Positions 43,050 to 53,723 of a stretch of DNA of 64,000 nt are shown here, one piece after another (the first letter of the stretch is position 1; the number at the start of each line of letters is the position of its first letter). The stretch is from Chlorobaculum tepidum TLS (GTDB taxonomy: Bacteria > Bacteroidota > Chlorobiia > Chlorobiales > Chlorobiaceae), in NCBI RefSeq assembly GCF_000006985.1, contig NC_002932.3:1633551-1697550 (forward strand), given 5' to 3'. The position numbers and the translations under genes are program-made. The notes under the pieces were generated by a model, which ran no database searches, was not told the origin of the DNA, and saw only the letters and a list, made by a program, of their open reading frames with translations.

Positions 43050-43559
43050 TCACCAGTTCGAGATCATCTGATTGAACAGGTCGTCTAAGGCCATGTTGTA
43101 GGCGCTCTGGATAGCGGTTTGCTGAGCGGTGTAATTTCCGGTCTGGTAATCGGCGAAGCCGACGAAGGTTTGCGAGAAGAGCTTGCTGTTTTTGACTTGG
43201 TCGTCGAAATCAGCTTGCAGCACAATGGTGATCCGGTTGGTCACTGCTCGCTCCGTAGCGCTGCCGAGCTGGCTTGGTTCGTCGCTGTAGGAGACGATTG
43301 CGCCCTTCAGCACCGCATCGGCGCGTGATGGATCTGGCTCGATCGAAAGCGTACTCTGCGATTCGATCTTGTTGATGAGACTTCGGGTAATGCCCTCCCT
43401 GAACTCCGCAATACCGGCCTGTGTGGTGTCATCGAACAGCGGCACGGCGACCGTGTGCAAATGCGGGGGAAGCGCTCCGCCAGAAAAGCTGTAGCATCCC
43501 TGCAAAATGAGCGTCACAAGTGTAAGAAGCACGAAAAGAGTTCCGGTCGTCTTGCGCAT
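43050..43559 (-). CDS. lptE: LptE-type LPS assembly lipoprotein
   Basis: 169 residues. Lipobox LILQGCYSFSGG, then LPPHLHTVAVPLFDDTTQAG, the signature of the Bacteroidota/Chlorobi LptE family, and ITIVLQADFDDQVKNSKLFSQ. It plugs the LptD barrel for LPS export. Located 12 bp behind the SDR gene. Confidence 0.85.
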   Translation of the reverse strand: MRKTTGTLFVLLTLVTLILQGCYSFSGGALPPHLHTVAVPLFDDTTQAGIAEFREGITRSLINKIESQSTLSIEPDPSRADAVLKGAIVSYSDEPSQLGSATERAVTNRITIVLQADFDDQVKNSKLFSQTFVGFADYQTGNYTAQQTAIQSAYNMALDDLFNQMISNW

Positions 43560-43570
43560 GGCTGTCGTGA

Positions 43571-44395
43571 TTAATAAGTTTGCCGGTCGATTCTGTTGAA
43601 CAGTTTACGAAACGGATAGCTCAGAAGCATCATCTTCTTGCGTTTTCCGTCAAGCGCGGAGAGATAGAGTCCCGTCTTGCCGTCGCTCCACGAAGATGCC
43701 ATTTTGACAGCATATCGCACGGCCAGATCGGGGCTTTGTGCGAAGATGTCGAGAATGATATTGAAGGTTTTGAGCTGCTTTTGCAGTTCGGGCGTCGTCC
43801 GCTCCGGATGATTGATCTCTGTCCTGACCAGGCCTGGATGGAGCAGCATGATCGAAAGACCGGCGTTGCGGTACTCTTCAGCCATGGCAAAGGTGAAGCG
43901 AGCAATGGCCGCCTTGGTCGAGCCGTAGGCCGAAATAAAAGGGGTGTTCGAACCTTTGTCGGTGCCCGATCCAGCCATATTGATAATTTTGCCGCGCCTG
44001 CCTACCGACAGGAAGTAGCGGGCGGCGGCCCGGCTGCCATTGTAGGTACCCTTGAGGTTGGTGTCGATCACGCGGCTCCACACCGCCGGATCGCTGTCGC
44101 AGACGCTGGTGAAAGGGTCGGAGATTCCGGCGTTGTTGATAAAGCAGTCAAGCGCGCCGAACCGCCGAACGGCGGCATCGACGAGCGACTCGACGCTGGC
44201 ATATGACGACACGTCACTGACGTGGCCATGAACCAAATCTTTGGGATATTCGCGGAGGGCGGCTTCGACATTCTCCTGACGGCTGGAGGTAATAACCACC
44301 TTGGCTCCCTGCCGGACGAACTCGCGGGCAATTGCCCTGCCGATGCCTTTGGTCGAGCCGGTGATAACGGCGACCCTGTTCTCAAGCTGTTTCAT
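43571..44395 (-). CDS. Short-chain dehydrogenase/reductase
   Basis: 274 residues with AVITGSTKGIGRAIAREFV, FINNAGISDP, AYGSTKAAIARFTFA (catalytic YxxxK) and HPGLVRTEINHPE. It lies behind the RuBisCO-like gene on the same strand, so it may act on a related sugar or thio compound. Substrate not predictable. Confidence 0.85.
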   Translation of the reverse strand: MKQLENRVAVITGSTKGIGRAIAREFVRQGAKVVITSSRQENVEAALREYPKDLVHGHVSDVSSYASVESLVDAAVRRFGALDCFINNAGISDPFTSVCDSDPAVWSRVIDTNLKGTYNGSRAAARYFLSVGRRGKIINMAGSGTDKGSNTPFISAYGSTKAAIARFTFAMAEEYRNAGLSIMLLHPGLVRTEINHPERTTPELQKQLKTFNIILDIFAQSPDLAVRYAVKMASSWSDGKTGLYLSALDGKRKKMMLLSYPFRKLFNRIDRQTY

Positions 44396-44429
44396 GACGA
44401 CACGTTTCAGCCCCCGGCAGCGCCGCGTT

Positions 44430-45737
44430 TCAGTCCTGCTTCTTCAGCAAGCTTTGATCGACCATGGCCTGGAGTTCGGGATGGGTCTCGGCCCAGGTTT
44501 CAATTGAAATACCCTGCTCGATAGCCTCCCAAGCCTGCCTGATGCTTTTGGCGCCAGCTTTCGGCCCCATCGGATGGCCGAACACGCCGCGCCCCGGTAC
44601 AAAGCCAAAGTCCACGTTGCCGACCTTTTCATACACGGTCTGAAGCGTCAGCGCTGAATCGCTGCCGCCGGGCACCGGAAGGCACGGCTTGATGCGACCC
44701 ATCGGTTTGGTGCACTCGATCACGTTTTCGAGCACCTCCTCCTCGGGAGTCATCATGCGATCGCCGAAGCCGGGCATGATCACCGCGTCGAGACCGGCAA
44801 GGCGCTGCAACTTGGTCATCACCTTGGAGTGAATGCCATATTTTTCCATGCGGCTGAACGAGGCAATGAACGGAAAATGACCGATCAGCGGCACCTGCGT
44901 GTAGTTGCTGAGCATCCGGACGGCACTCAGTCCCACCGGAAGCGCATTGATGAGCAAGGCATTGGCTCCGTTGCGTACGGCAACATCGTGCTTCTCCATC
45001 AGGCTGTCCACCTCGTCAGTGATGTTGGCCAGGTAAATCTTGGGTTCACCGGTCTCGGCTTCGGCCTTGCGCCGCGCCTTACCGAGATGAGCCGCACGCT
45101 CTTCGATGCTCGACCAGGTCACATCGGCCAGCATCTCATCATCCTTGGCGATATCGAGTCCGCCCAGCCAGCTCTGGTAGGCGATCTCGGCAAACTCCCC
45201 AGGACTGAGACCGATATTTGGTTTGACGACCCCAAAGAAGATCGGACGCCCGTGAGCGTTGAGAATGTCGCGCAACCCCTCGATGCCGAACTTCGGCCCC
45301 TCGAAATCGGCGAGGTAGGTGTCGGGAAAGTGAATGTCCATCAGCTTCACCACCGGTACGCCCGGCGTGAAGTAGGTGCCCTCGCCGCAAACGGCGGTCA
45401 GAAGATTGGGAATCTTCGGCCCGAAATTGCAGTGCGGATGAGCAATCGTCACGCGACAGGCATGAATCTTGCCGGTCTCGGAGTGCTTGACCGGATAGCT
45501 GAGCTGCTCAAGCTCCTCGATCACCTCGTAATCGATCACCTTGGCGGCGTGCACCAAACGGAAATCCTCATCGACGCCGACCCTCTTCCACTGAGCAGTT
45601 GACTGCTCGCTGCAGAAATGGGCAAGCGCCGTCTCTATATCCCCGACAGATTCGAGGTAGTAGTCGAGAACGAGGTATTGCTCCATGTCGAGCGATTCCC
45701 TGGAAGCAAAAAAACCTTTGACGTCTTCAGCATTCAT
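44430..45737 (-). CDS. RuBisCO-like protein (form IV)
   Basis: 435 residues with the large-subunit TIM barrel. Motif [20 protein letters not shown] replaces the GTxKPxxG active-site stretch, [14 protein letters not shown] replaces the GGxDFxKDDE carbamylation motif, and [14 protein letters not shown] is the region of the phosphate loop. It lacks the complete carboxylase active site and does not fix CO2. The C. tepidum homologue, also 435 residues, is linked to thiosulfate oxidation and oxidative stress. Preceded by an aldolase and a RhaD-like gene. Confidence 0.96.
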   Translation of the reverse strand: MNAEDVKGFFASRESLDMEQYLVLDYYLESVGDIETALAHFCSEQSTAQWKRVGVDEDFRLVHAAKVIDYEVIEELEQLSYPVKHSETGKIHACRVTIAHPHCNFGPKIPNLLTAVCGEGTYFTPGVPVVKLMDIHFPDTYLADFEGPKFGIEGLRDILNAHGRPIFFGVVKPNIGLSPGEFAEIAYQSWLGGLDIAKDDEMLADVTWSSIEERAAHLGKARRKAEAETGEPKIYLANITDEVDSLMEKHDVAVRNGANALLINALPVGLSAVRMLSNYTQVPLIGHFPFIASFSRMEKYGIHSKVMTKLQRLAGLDAVIMPGFGDRMMTPEEEVLENVIECTKPMGRIKPCLPVPGGSDSALTLQTVYEKVGNVDFGFVPGRGVFGHPMGPKAGAKSIRQAWEAIEQGISIETWAETHPELQAMVDQSLLKKQD

Positions 45738-45776
45738 AATTTGATCCGGTCAGCCACTGCACAGTTATAAAATTTG

Positions 45777-45799
45777 GGAGGTGGCTGGAGCCGCCTCCC
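45777..45799 (-). terminator. Hairpin between the aldolase and the RuBisCO-like gene
   Basis: On the minus strand GGGAGGCGGC-TCCA-GCCACCTCCC is followed by AAATTTTATAAC. It is a strong stem, so a terminator or attenuator; the RuBisCO-like protein may then depend partly on readthrough or its own promoter. Confidence 0.6.
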
Positions 45800-45836
45800 G
45801 GTTGACAATCAAGGCGGAACAGCGCCGCCACAGAAA

Positions 45837-46718
45837 TCACTTCGCGGCCACGAGCGTATTAAAGTACTCGTAAGCTTCGTTCGGGGTGAATCCCTCGTGA
45901 ACGATCTTGTTGACTGCGAGCATCATCTCTTCGGGATTGTCGCTCTGGAAGATGTTGCGGCCCATATCGACACCTGCCGCACCCTCCTGAATAGCGTTGT
46001 ACGACATGGTCAGCGCGTCGAGCTCGGGAATTTTCTTGCCGCCAGCCATTACGATCGGCACCGGGCAGGAGGCGATGACGGTCTCGAAATCTTCCGGCAC
46101 ATAGTAGGTCTTGACGATCTGAGCACCAAGTTCCGCGCAGATGCGGGTGGCGAGGCGGAAGTACTTCGCGTCGCGCACCATGTCCTTGCCGACAGCGGTC
46201 ACGGCCATCGTCGGAATGCCATAGCGCAGGCCCATATCGACCAGTTTGGTCATGTTGTGGATCGAACGGGTCTCGTACTCGCCGCCAATGAAGACCTGAA
46301 GCGTGATGCAGGCCACGTTCATGCGGATGGCGTCCTCGATGTCAACGGCCAGCTCCTCGTCCGACAGCTCCTTGAGAATGCTCGGGCCGCCGCTGCACCG
46401 CATGACGACCGCTTTGGTGAGGCTCGGCGGCACGGTGGTGCGCAGCATGCCGCGGGTCAGCATGATGGCGTCGGCGTGCTTCATGAGCGGCACGATGTTC
46501 ACGTCGGGGCGTTCGAGGCCGGTGGTCGGCCCCTGGAAGTAACCGTGGTCGATGGCGAACATCACCGTCTTGCCGGTATCGGGACGGAAAATCCTCGAAA
46601 GGCGGTTCTTCATGCCCCAGTCGAGCGAGTGAGCGCCTTTAAGAAAAAAGCCGTGGGTATTGACCGGAATGTCGGTGTAATACTCTTTCGCCTGTTTGTC
46701 CTTATCGTACTCCGCCAT
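45837..46718 (-). CDS. DhnA/LsrF-type class I aldolase family protein
   Basis: 293 residues. [20 protein letters not shown] is the phosphate/substrate loop of the LsrF/DhnA group, [14 protein letters not shown] holds the Schiff-base Lys, and [16 protein letters not shown] is the second phosphate loop. It cleaves or transfers on a phosphorylated keto sugar. It is upstream of the RuBisCO-like gene and may supply or consume its substrate. Confidence 0.88.
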   Translation of the reverse strand: MAEYDKDKQAKEYYTDIPVNTHGFFLKGAHSLDWGMKNRLSRIFRPDTGKTVMFAIDHGYFQGPTTGLERPDVNIVPLMKHADAIMLTRGMLRTTVPPSLTKAVVMRCSGGPSILKELSDEELAVDIEDAIRMNVACITLQVFIGGEYETRSIHNMTKLVDMGLRYGIPTMAVTAVGKDMVRDAKYFRLATRICAELGAQIVKTYYVPEDFETVIASCPVPIVMAGGKKIPELDALTMSYNAIQEGAAGVDMGRNIFQSDNPEEMMLAVNKIVHEGFTPNEAYEYFNTLVAAK

Positions 46719-46770
46719 CGTGTGATCTCCTGGTTCGGTTATGGTTTTAAATGAAAAGCTACGCTATTGA

Positions 46771-48891
46771 TTACCGCAGCGCGGCGGCGATGTTGCCTCC
46801 GTCCACCGTGGTGATCGAGCCGGTCGTCTTGGTTTCGAGCGCCAGATGGACGAACGCATCCGCCACATCCTCCGCCGACACTTCGAGGCCGAGCAGATTG
46901 CCGGCCATATAATCTCTTTCGGAAAGGCCGCGCGCCGCCGAACGGGCCTTGATCATCTCCGGCGTGAGCAGGCCGCTGCGAATGCGGTCGGCGTTGACGC
47001 CGTTGGCGCGGATACCGTCGCGCCCGTGATCGAGCGCGTACTGTCGGAGCAAAAAGAGCGTCGCGGCTTTGGGCAGACCGTACGGGCCAAAATCCGGACC
47101 GGGATTGACCGCCTGCTTGGAAACGTTGTAAAGCAGCACACCACCGATGCCCTGACGGCGCATGATCCTGACAGCGTTCTGCGAAACGGTCTGGTGCGAG
47201 AAGAAGTTCAATTCAAAGCTCCTGCGGAGCAGCTCGTCGGAGACATCACCAATTCTGCCCTGCCATGCGACGCCGACGTTCGAGACGACGATGTCGAGGC
47301 CGCCGAAGGTGCGGCAGACCGTGTCGAACGCCTCGCGAACCGCAGCGGCATTCGTGACGTCGCACGGAATCGTGAGCGTGCCGGAGCCGAGTTCAGCCGC
47401 AGCCTTTTCGAGCGCGGCCGGATCGATATCCATGATGACAATCTCCGCGCCTTTGGCCTTGAACGCCTTCGCCGTGGCAAGGCCGATGGCACCCGCGCCG
47501 CCGGTGACGAGCGCCACCTTGCCAGCGAACTCGCCGCCGTTATGGCTCTTGCGCACCTTGGCCTGCTCCATATCCCAGTACTCGATCTCAAAAGCCTCCT
47601 TCTCGGAGATCGACTCGAAGCAACCGATCGACTCGGCGTCGAGCATCGCCACCGCCGAGTGCTCGGCGATATCCGCCGTGAGCTTCGCGTCGGCTGCCGA
47701 AAGGCCCAGGCCAAACAGCCCCAGCCCCGGCACCAGCACCACGCGCGGCATCGGATCGATCATGGAAACATCCATGCCGGTCGCCTGCTGCTGGCGCTCG
47801 AAGTAGCTGCGATACTCCTCCGTGAAGCGTTTGGCGCGCGCCCTGAGTTCCTTGCCGAACCCTTCAAGATCGGCGGCATCCGGTGCCGGAGCCACAAGGG
47901 GGTGATTCTTGGTGCGAATGATGAAATCCGGCGTCATCGCCCCTTTTTTGCTGAACGCTTCGAGGTCGGCGATCTTGAGATAATCGAGCAGCGCGGGCGA
48001 GGTTCTGAATTCAAGCACGAAGCTCTGGTAATCCTTCTCACCGGGGGTTTTCTCAAACGAACACGCGCCGCGCACAATGGGGGCAACCTCTTCGACGCTG
48101 GCGATCGCTGTCGGCATCGGAGCCGAAGCGAACACCTTGCGGGCGGCGGAAGCGATGCGCTCCTCGATGCGGTTGACGCCGTCGATCATGCGATCATACG
48201 CCTCCTTGGCCGAATCACCGAAGGTCACCAGACCATGCTTGTGCAGCACGAGCCCCTCGATAGAGGGATTCTTCTCGTATGCGTCATGGGCGAGATTGGC
48301 CAGGCCGAGACCAGGCTGGATGTAGGGAACCTGTCCGTAGCCATCGCCAAGTGCCTCGCGGCAAAGACGCTCGCCATCGGTCTGGTTGCTCAGCGTGAGC
48401 AGGGCCAGCGAGTGGGTATGGAGAATGTAGCGGTGTGGCAGAAAGGCGTGGAGCAGCGTCTCGATCGACGGGCTTAGCGACCGGCTCACCATGTGATCGG
48501 TCAGGGTAAAGAGGTTGAGATAGAGGAAATTCTTGAACTCCCTGGTCGAGAAACGGCGGATATCCTCCTCGCTGTGCCGCTGCCCGGACTCGTACATCTT
48601 TTGGAGCTTGCGGAGAGGATCGATGCGCACCGGCGTGAAATCTCCGGCATCGACCGACGCCAGATTGACGCCGCTCGCCTTGATGAAGATGACGTTGACA
48701 TGGTTGCCGATAAAATCGGTCAGTTCGCACTTCACGGAGGTATTGCCGCCGCCGTGCATGACCAGCCGGTCATCCTTGCCCAGCAGCCTCGACGCATAGA
48801 CCAGCTCTACCAGTTCCGCGGGAGTATCGGCGGCGTCGATACGGCCAGCCTCCATCATGTTCAGATCGGACTCGTTCCAGAGATTCTTCAT
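46771..48891 (-). CDS. Bifunctional RhaD-like class II aldolase / short-chain dehydrogenase
   Basis: 706 residues. Residues 1 to about 420 are an aldolase-class-II/adducin domain (VMHGGGNTSVK, then HTHSLALLTL, with Zn-ligand His). Residues from about 455 on are an SDR (LVTGGAGAIGLATAKAF, VVSNVGVAWQ, PYGLPKAATLFLLRQ). Normal length for RhaD-type fusion proteins that handle rhamnulose- or other deoxypentose-type compounds. First of the aldolase/RuBisCO-like set. Confidence 0.92.
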   Translation of the reverse strand: MKNLWNESDLNMMEAGRIDAADTPAELVELVYASRLLGKDDRLVMHGGGNTSVKCELTDFIGNHVNVIFIKASGVNLASVDAGDFTPVRIDPLRKLQKMYESGQRHSEEDIRRFSTREFKNFLYLNLFTLTDHMVSRSLSPSIETLLHAFLPHRYILHTHSLALLTLSNQTDGERLCREALGDGYGQVPYIQPGLGLANLAHDAYEKNPSIEGLVLHKHGLVTFGDSAKEAYDRMIDGVNRIEERIASAARKVFASAPMPTAIASVEEVAPIVRGACSFEKTPGEKDYQSFVLEFRTSPALLDYLKIADLEAFSKKGAMTPDFIIRTKNHPLVAPAPDAADLEGFGKELRARAKRFTEEYRSYFERQQQATGMDVSMIDPMPRVVLVPGLGLFGLGLSAADAKLTADIAEHSAVAMLDAESIGCFESISEKEAFEIEYWDMEQAKVRKSHNGGEFAGKVALVTGGAGAIGLATAKAFKAKGAEIVIMDIDPAALEKAAAELGSGTLTIPCDVTNAAAVREAFDTVCRTFGGLDIVVSNVGVAWQGRIGDVSDELLRRSFELNFFSHQTVSQNAVRIMRRQGIGGVLLYNVSKQAVNPGPDFGPYGLPKAATLFLLRQYALDHGRDGIRANGVNADRIRSGLLTPEMIKARSAARGLSERDYMAGNLLGLEVSAEDVADAFVHLALETKTTGSITTVDGGNIAAALR

Positions 48892-48939
48892 AAGGATTGA
48901 ACTATTCCTGTAATCACGGTTAAAGTTGCGATGCGCTGC

Positions 48940-49161
48940 TCAGGAATGCTGACCCTGTATTTTTTTCGCATGACGCTTCTGGATCAGAAAACCTGACACA
49001 TAGATCAGGATAAAGCCCGGAATGACCAGGCCAAGAAAAAGAGTATGATCTTCCGCTGTTTTGAGCTGTCCGGATGACCAGATCATCCAGACAAGCACGA
49101 ACCAGACCGGCCCGACAGCGAGAAACATCGCATTCCAGAGCGTCTTGAAACTGTAATTCAT
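48940..49161 (-). CDS. Small two-span membrane protein behind bchV
   Basis: 73 residues with two hydrophobic spans (TLWNAMFLAVGPVWFVLVWM and LFLGLVIPGFILIYVSGFL) and a basic tail. Family not recognised. It follows bchV by 44 bp on the same strand, so a role near pigment synthesis or chlorosomes is possible. Confidence 0.65.
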   Translation of the reverse strand: MNYSFKTLWNAMFLAVGPVWFVLVWMIWSSGQLKTAEDHTLFLGLVIPGFILIYVSGFLIQKRHAKKIQGQHS

Positions 49162-49205
49162 AATCGGCGCAAGCTATGCTGACAAGCGGCAAAACAGGAC
49201 GGAGA

Positions 49206-49679
49206 TCAGATCGCCCCCTGCCCCTTCAGCTTTCGTTCGTTGTTTTTTTCGAGAATGATCCTCACCAGATACTGCAAGGCGTTGAGCACATAGGTCAGGT
49301 ATGCGATGTACGCCTCGACGACCAGCACATGCTCTGGATACTCCATCCACGCCATCACGAAATAGAGCAGGTGGAAAAAGGCCGCTACGGTGCTGCCCAC
49401 ATCCTCCCAAAGAAACTCTTTGGAGTAGATCCAATGGTTGAAAATCTCCTTCTCGAAAAACATGCCCGTGATAAAGAGAATGGCGAAAAAGAGGGTCTTG
49501 AACAGAATGGCAATGCTGATCCAGTAAAAATCGATGCCGGCCAGATTGAAATAGTAAAGGGTATTGAGCGTTATGCCACCAAGAAAGATGAAAAACTGTA
49601 TGGGCGCGAGAATGATCTGGATGTCGGTCCAGACCGATGCGTTGCGTTTGGCGAGCTGTTCAGGTGTATAGCGAGGCAT
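49206..49679 (-). CDS. bchV: 3-vinyl bacteriochlorophyllide hydratase BchV (BchF family)
   Basis: 157 residues: [40 protein letters not shown] and [20 protein letters not shown], the membrane BchF/BchV family. It hydrates the C-3 vinyl group of the bacteriochlorophyll c/d precursor. In C. tepidum bchV is the neighbour of bchQ, as here. ATG 49679 matches the family N-terminus (MPRYTPEQL). Confidence 0.93.
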   Translation of the reverse strand: MPRYTPEQLAKRNASVWTDIQIILAPIQFFIFLGGITLNTLYYFNLAGIDFYWISIAILFKTLFFAILFITGMFFEKEIFNHWIYSKEFLWEDVGSTVAAFFHLLYFVMAWMEYPEHVLVVEAYIAYLTYVLNALQYLVRIILEKNNERKLKGQGAI

Positions 49680-49977
49680 GAAGTCTTTTGCTTGCAACTG
49701 GTTTGGACGATTGAAACAGCCTCCCGAGCTGTATGAAGCAGGGAATATAGTAAAATCCGGATAGCCTGAAAAACACATGAAAACCGAAATTGCACCGATG
49801 TAACCATCTTTATTACGGCATTGACGCAATTGTCATAACCGGAATATTTTGCTAAATTTGGCAGGTTTTGTAGGTTTCATCAGACAGGTTGAACGCCCTG
49901 AAACACGCTCATTTCAAACCGGGCAATCCTGCAATACAGAGTCATGGTTTTTTCGATCAATCCGGTTTTTTCACCTG

Positions 49978-51399
49978 ATGCAATCTCCTGACCCAGCAGC
50001 CACCCGGCCCCTGAAAATCCTGCTCATATCCCCGCAGGGCAAAATGGATGACGACAGCAACCAGAAGCCCCTCTTCCACATGGCGCTCGGCGTGCTCACC
50101 AGCCTGACGCCGCCCCAGCATCACATCGAACTCGTGGACGAGCACTTCCACGACAAGATCAACTACGATGGCGACTACGACATGGTCGGCATCACCTCGC
50201 GAACCATCGAAGCAACCCGCGCCTACGAGATCGCCGACGAGTTCCGCAAGCGCGGCAAAACCGTGGTGCTCGGCGGCCTGCATATTTCGTTCAACCCCGA
50301 AGAGGCCGCGGCTCACGCAGACTGTATCGTGGTTGGCGAGGCCGACAATCTCTGGACGACCCTGCTCGACGATGTAGCCAATAACCGGCTTAAAGAACGT
50401 TACGACTCCAAGGATTTTCCGCCGGTCAAAGCGATCACGCCGCTCGATTACGCCAGAATTGCCAAAGCCTCGAAGCGCACCAAGGTCGATGGCACCAAAT
50501 CGATTCCGATTTACGTCACTCGCGGCTGCCCGTTCAACTGCTCTTTTTGCGTCACGCCAAACTTCACCGGAAAGCAGTACCGCGTACAGGATCCCAAGTT
50601 GCTGAAGCATCAGATCGAGGAGGCCAAAAAGTACTTCTTCAAGGCAAACGGCAAGAACTCAAAGCCCTGGTTCATGCTGACCGACGAGAACCTCGGCATC
50701 AACAAGAAGAAGCTCTGGGAGTCGCTCGACCTGCTCAAGGAGTGCGACATCACCTTCAGCGTCTTCCTCAGCATCAACTTCCTTGAAGACCCGACCACGG
50801 TCAAAAAGCTGGTGGATGCCGGATGCAACTTCGTGCTGGCCGGTCTCGAATCGATCAAGCAGAGCACACTCGAAGCCTACAACAAAGGCCACGTCAACTC
50901 GGCTGAAAAGTACTCGAAGATCATCGAGGACTGCCGCAAAGCCGGTTTGAACATCCAGGGAAACTTCCTTTTCAACCCGGCCATCGACACCTTCGAGGAC
51001 ATCGACGAGCTGGTACAATTCGTGAAAAAGAACCACATCTTCATGCCCATCTTCCAGATCATCACCCCCTATCCGGGTACGCAGATGTACCATGAATACA
51101 GGGAAAGCGGGCTGATCACCATCGAGGACTGGGAAAAGTACAACGCCCTGCACCTGGTCATCAAGTCCGATCGCTACGAGCCGCTGCTCTTCCAGTACAA
51201 GGTTCTCAAGAGCTACGTCGAGGTCTATACGTGGAAAGAGATTCTGCTCAGAACCCTCTACAATCCGAGGAAACTGATCAACCTGGTCACCAGCATCGCC
51301 TTCAAAAAGCACCTGGCCGCCCAGTTAAAGGCCTTCGAGCGTAACCACAAGATGAACCCAGCCATGCTTTCAGGCGTGAAACCGGTCATGAATGGATGA
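49978..51399 (+). CDS. bchQ: Bacteriochlorophyll C-8(2) methyltransferase BchQ (radical SAM)
   Basis: 473 residues. N-terminal B12-binding-like domain ([36 protein letters not shown]), radical-SAM motif [20 protein letters not shown], then the B12-dependent class B layout. It adds a methyl group to the C-8 side chain of bacteriochlorophyll c, which shifts chlorosome absorption to the red. It is divergent from bchV and overlaps recX by eight bases. The paralogue BchR acts at C-12; synteny with bchV favours BchQ. Confidence 0.9.
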   Translation: MQSPDPAATRPLKILLISPQGKMDDDSNQKPLFHMALGVLTSLTPPQHHIELVDEHFHDKINYDGDYDMVGITSRTIEATRAYEIADEFRKRGKTVVLGGLHISFNPEEAAAHADCIVVGEADNLWTTLLDDVANNRLKERYDSKDFPPVKAITPLDYARIAKASKRTKVDGTKSIPIYVTRGCPFNCSFCVTPNFTGKQYRVQDPKLLKHQIEEAKKYFFKANGKNSKPWFMLTDENLGINKKKLWESLDLLKECDITFSVFLSINFLEDPTTVKKLVDAGCNFVLAGLESIKQSTLEAYNKGHVNSAEKYSKIIEDCRKAGLNIQGNFLFNPAIDTFEDIDELVQFVKKNHIFMPIFQIITPYPGTQMYHEYRESGLITIEDWEKYNALHLVIKSDRYEPLLFQYKVLKSYVEVYTWKEILLRTLYNPRKLINLVTSIAFKKHLAAQLKAFERNHKMNPAMLSGVKPVMNG

Positions 51400-51874
51400 G
51401 GGAAAAAAGAGTTCAGCGCTCGACCATGCCTTGCGGCTCCTGGCTGGAAGGGCCCACGGCAGGGCTGAACTCGAATCCAAGCTGAAGAAAAAAGGGTTCG
51501 ATTCCGAATCGATCGCCAAAGCTCTTGCAAGACTCGACGAGCTCAACCTCACCGACGACCGCGCTTTCGCGCAAAGCTGCACAGCGAGCATGGCCCGCCG
51601 CAAGCCTGAAGGCCGCCTCAAGACCCGCGCCCGCCTCAAGCAGAAAGGGCTCCCCGATAACATCATCGACGAAGCGCTCAACGGCTGTGACCAGACCGAG
51701 TTGTGCCGGTCAGCCGCCGAAAAAAAGCTGCGAACCCTCCCGGCCTCCCCTGACCAGAAAAAGAAAAAACTCATCACCTTTCTCAAGAACCGCGGTTTCG
51801 ACTGGGAAACCATTCGTGAAACGGTGAAGCTGGTGTTGGGCGAAGAATCGGCCAGATCCGACCAATTGGACTGA
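51392..51874 (+). CDS. recX: RecX family regulator of RecA
   Basis: 160 residues of three-helix repeats: [35 protein letters not shown] and [19 protein letters not shown]. It modulates RecA filaments. The last residues (ARSDQLD) and the stop are encoded by a dispersed repeat. Confidence 0.9.
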   Translation: MDEGKKSSALDHALRLLAGRAHGRAELESKLKKKGFDSESIAKALARLDELNLTDDRAFAQSCTASMARRKPEGRLKTRARLKQKGLPDNIIDEALNGCDQTELCRSAAEKKLRTLPASPDQKKKKLITFLKNRGFDWETIRETVKLVLGEESARSDQLD

Positions 51875-51880
51875 TCTGGC
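51851..51880. repeat. Dispersed GATC/GGTC repeat, copy 2, forming the recX 3' end
   Basis: GCCAGATC and GATCTGGC are 8-bp arms around CGACCAATTGGACT. The recX TGA lies inside the right arm. Confidence 0.65.
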
Positions 51881-51951
51881 AAACGCCCCCAAAACAAAAG
51901 GGCGAACCAACCAGCTCGCCCCCTTCAATGATCAACGATCCATTTTATCAG

Positions 51952-52671
51952 CTACTCTTCCCCCACGTGCACCAGCGTACCAATCGGTTCACCCTTGAGC
52001 AGACGAGTGAAGTTGCCCTTAATGTTCATGTTCATCACCACGATCGGCAGAGTGTTTTCTCGGCAGAGCGTAATAGCGGTCATATCCATCACCCTGAGGT
52101 TTTTGCGGATCACATCAACGTAGGAGATCTTGGGGAAGAACTCCGCATTGGGATTCTTTTCGGGATCGGAATCGTAAACCCCTTCGACTCTGGTGCCCTT
52201 GACGATGACGTCGGCCTCGATCTCGATGGCGCGAAGCGAGGCGGCTGTATCGGTGGTGAAATAGGGGTTGCCGGTACCGGCACCAAAAATCACGACACGC
52301 CCTTTTTCGAGGTGACGCACGGCGCGGCGGCGGATGAACGGCTCGGCGATCTGCTCCATCTTGATCGCGGTCACAAGGCGGGTGAAAATGCCTTTCCGCT
52401 CAAGCGCATCCTGGAGCGCCAGCGAGTTGATAACCGTGGCGAGCATTCCCATGTAATCGGCCTGCACGCGATCCATCGACGCAGCCGCCGCGGAAAGCCC
52501 CCGGAAAATATTGCCACCGCCAATCACCAGCGCAATTTCGGCACCGAGATCAGTGGCCTCCTTAATGTCGTCAGCAAAGCTTTCCAGAACACCGGCATCG
52601 ATGCCATATCCGCTCTCTCCAGCAAGTGATTCGCCACTGATCTTGAGCAGGATTCTCCGGTATTTTCGCAT
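51952..52671 (-). CDS. pyrH: UMP kinase
   Basis: 239 residues with [52 protein letters not shown] and [16 protein letters not shown]. Makes UDP from UMP. Last gene of the rplM-rpsI-rpsB-tsf-pyrH order. Confidence 0.97.
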   Translation of the reverse strand: MRKYRRILLKISGESLAGESGYGIDAGVLESFADDIKEATDLGAEIALVIGGGNIFRGLSAAAASMDRVQADYMGMLATVINSLALQDALERKGIFTRLVTAIKMEQIAEPFIRRRAVRHLEKGRVVIFGAGTGNPYFTTDTAASLRAIEIEADVIVKGTRVEGVYDSDPEKNPNAEFFPKISYVDVIRKNLRVMDMTAITLCRENTLPIVVMNMNIKGNFTRLLKGEPIGTLVHVGEE

Positions 52672-52736
52672 GGCTGGTTCTCCTTGTTTCTATTTGACTC
52701 TTGCGACATAACTGATCGGGACTTTCAAATAAGCAA

Positions 52737-52766
52737 AAAAAAGCCTCGCGTCAACGAGGCTTTTTT
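52737..52766 (-). terminator. Intrinsic terminator after tsf
   Basis: AAAAAAGCCTCG / CGAGGCTTTTTT with a six-base loop; symmetric, so it can also work on the other strand. Confidence 0.88.
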
Positions 52767-52771
52767 CAGTT

Positions 52772-53638
52772 TCAGGCTCCTAACTGATACCTGACAAATG
52801 CTTTGACCTTGACTTGCGCCTGGTTCTTCTTCATGAAGTCGTCGAGCACGCCGGAGACCTTGGTGTTCTGATCCTTGATGAAGGTCTGCTCGGTCAGCAC
52901 CACCTCCTGGTAGTATTTGTTGAGGCGACCCATGACGATCTTGTCAACGAACTCCTCTTTCTTGCCCTCGGCAAGCGCCTGCTGACGATAAATCTCTTTC
53001 TCTTTTTCGACAAGTTCCGTCGACACAGCATCACGACTGACTTCGATCGGTGCAGCAGCTGCCACCTGCATGGCGAGGTCTTTGGCGAGCGCTTTGGCCT
53101 CTGCCGGCTTGTCGGTATCGATAGCGATCAGCGCACCAAGCTGGGATCCGGGGTGGATATAGCTTTCAAGCACGCCTGCTTCAGCGGTGAGGCGAGCCAT
53201 GCGTTTGAGTTCGAGTTTCTCACCAACCTTGCCGGTCATCGACTTGAGGGCCTCTTCAACGGTTTCGTTCCCGTAAGCCTCGCCAAGTTTAATACCAAGC
53301 AAATCTTCTCTCGACTCACAGTTGTTGGACAAGGCAAGAGTGGCAAGCTCGTTGGCAAAGCCGGTGAACACTTCACCACGAGCCACGAAATCGGTCTCGC
53401 AATTGAGTTCCAGAATCACACCGGTTTTCTGGTCGTCGCTCATCAGAATGCAAACCACGCCTTCGGAAGCTTCGCGATCAGCGCGCTTGGCTGCCATCGC
53501 GGCGCCTTTCTTGCGGAGATATTCGACGGCTTTCTGCATGTCTCCACCGGTCTCTTCGAGGGCTTTCTTGCACTCCATCATGCCGACGCCGGTGGTATCC
53601 CTGAGTTCCTTGACGTCTTTGGCAGAAATCTGGCTCAT
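52772..53638 (-). CDS. tsf: Elongation factor Ts
   Basis: 288 residues: [37 protein letters not shown] (nucleotide-exchange core) and YHPGSQ-like [14 protein letters not shown]. Exchanges GDP on EF-Tu. Confidence 0.97.
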   Translation of the reverse strand: MSQISAKDVKELRDTTGVGMMECKKALEETGGDMQKAVEYLRKKGAAMAAKRADREASEGVVCILMSDDQKTGVILELNCETDFVARGEVFTGFANELATLALSNNCESREDLLGIKLGEAYGNETVEEALKSMTGKVGEKLELKRMARLTAEAGVLESYIHPGSQLGALIAIDTDKPAEAKALAKDLAMQVAAAAPIEVSRDAVSTELVEKEKEIYRQQALAEGKKEEFVDKIVMGRLNKYYQEVVLTEQTFIKDQNTKVSGVLDDFMKKNQAQVKVKAFVRYQLGA

Positions 53639-53723
53639 AATAAACTATGGGTATGTATCGTGATTGGTTGCGGAAAACGAGACTGGAGCGCGGAATTCCA
53701 GCCTCGTTCCAGTAACATTAAGA

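Noticed and set aside
47208-47714. Long Arg/Ser-rich frames opposite the RhaD-like gene, and similar ones opposite the ABC, radical-SAM and ftsK genes
   Set aside because: Composition typical of shadow frames; none has a ribosome site or family pattern.
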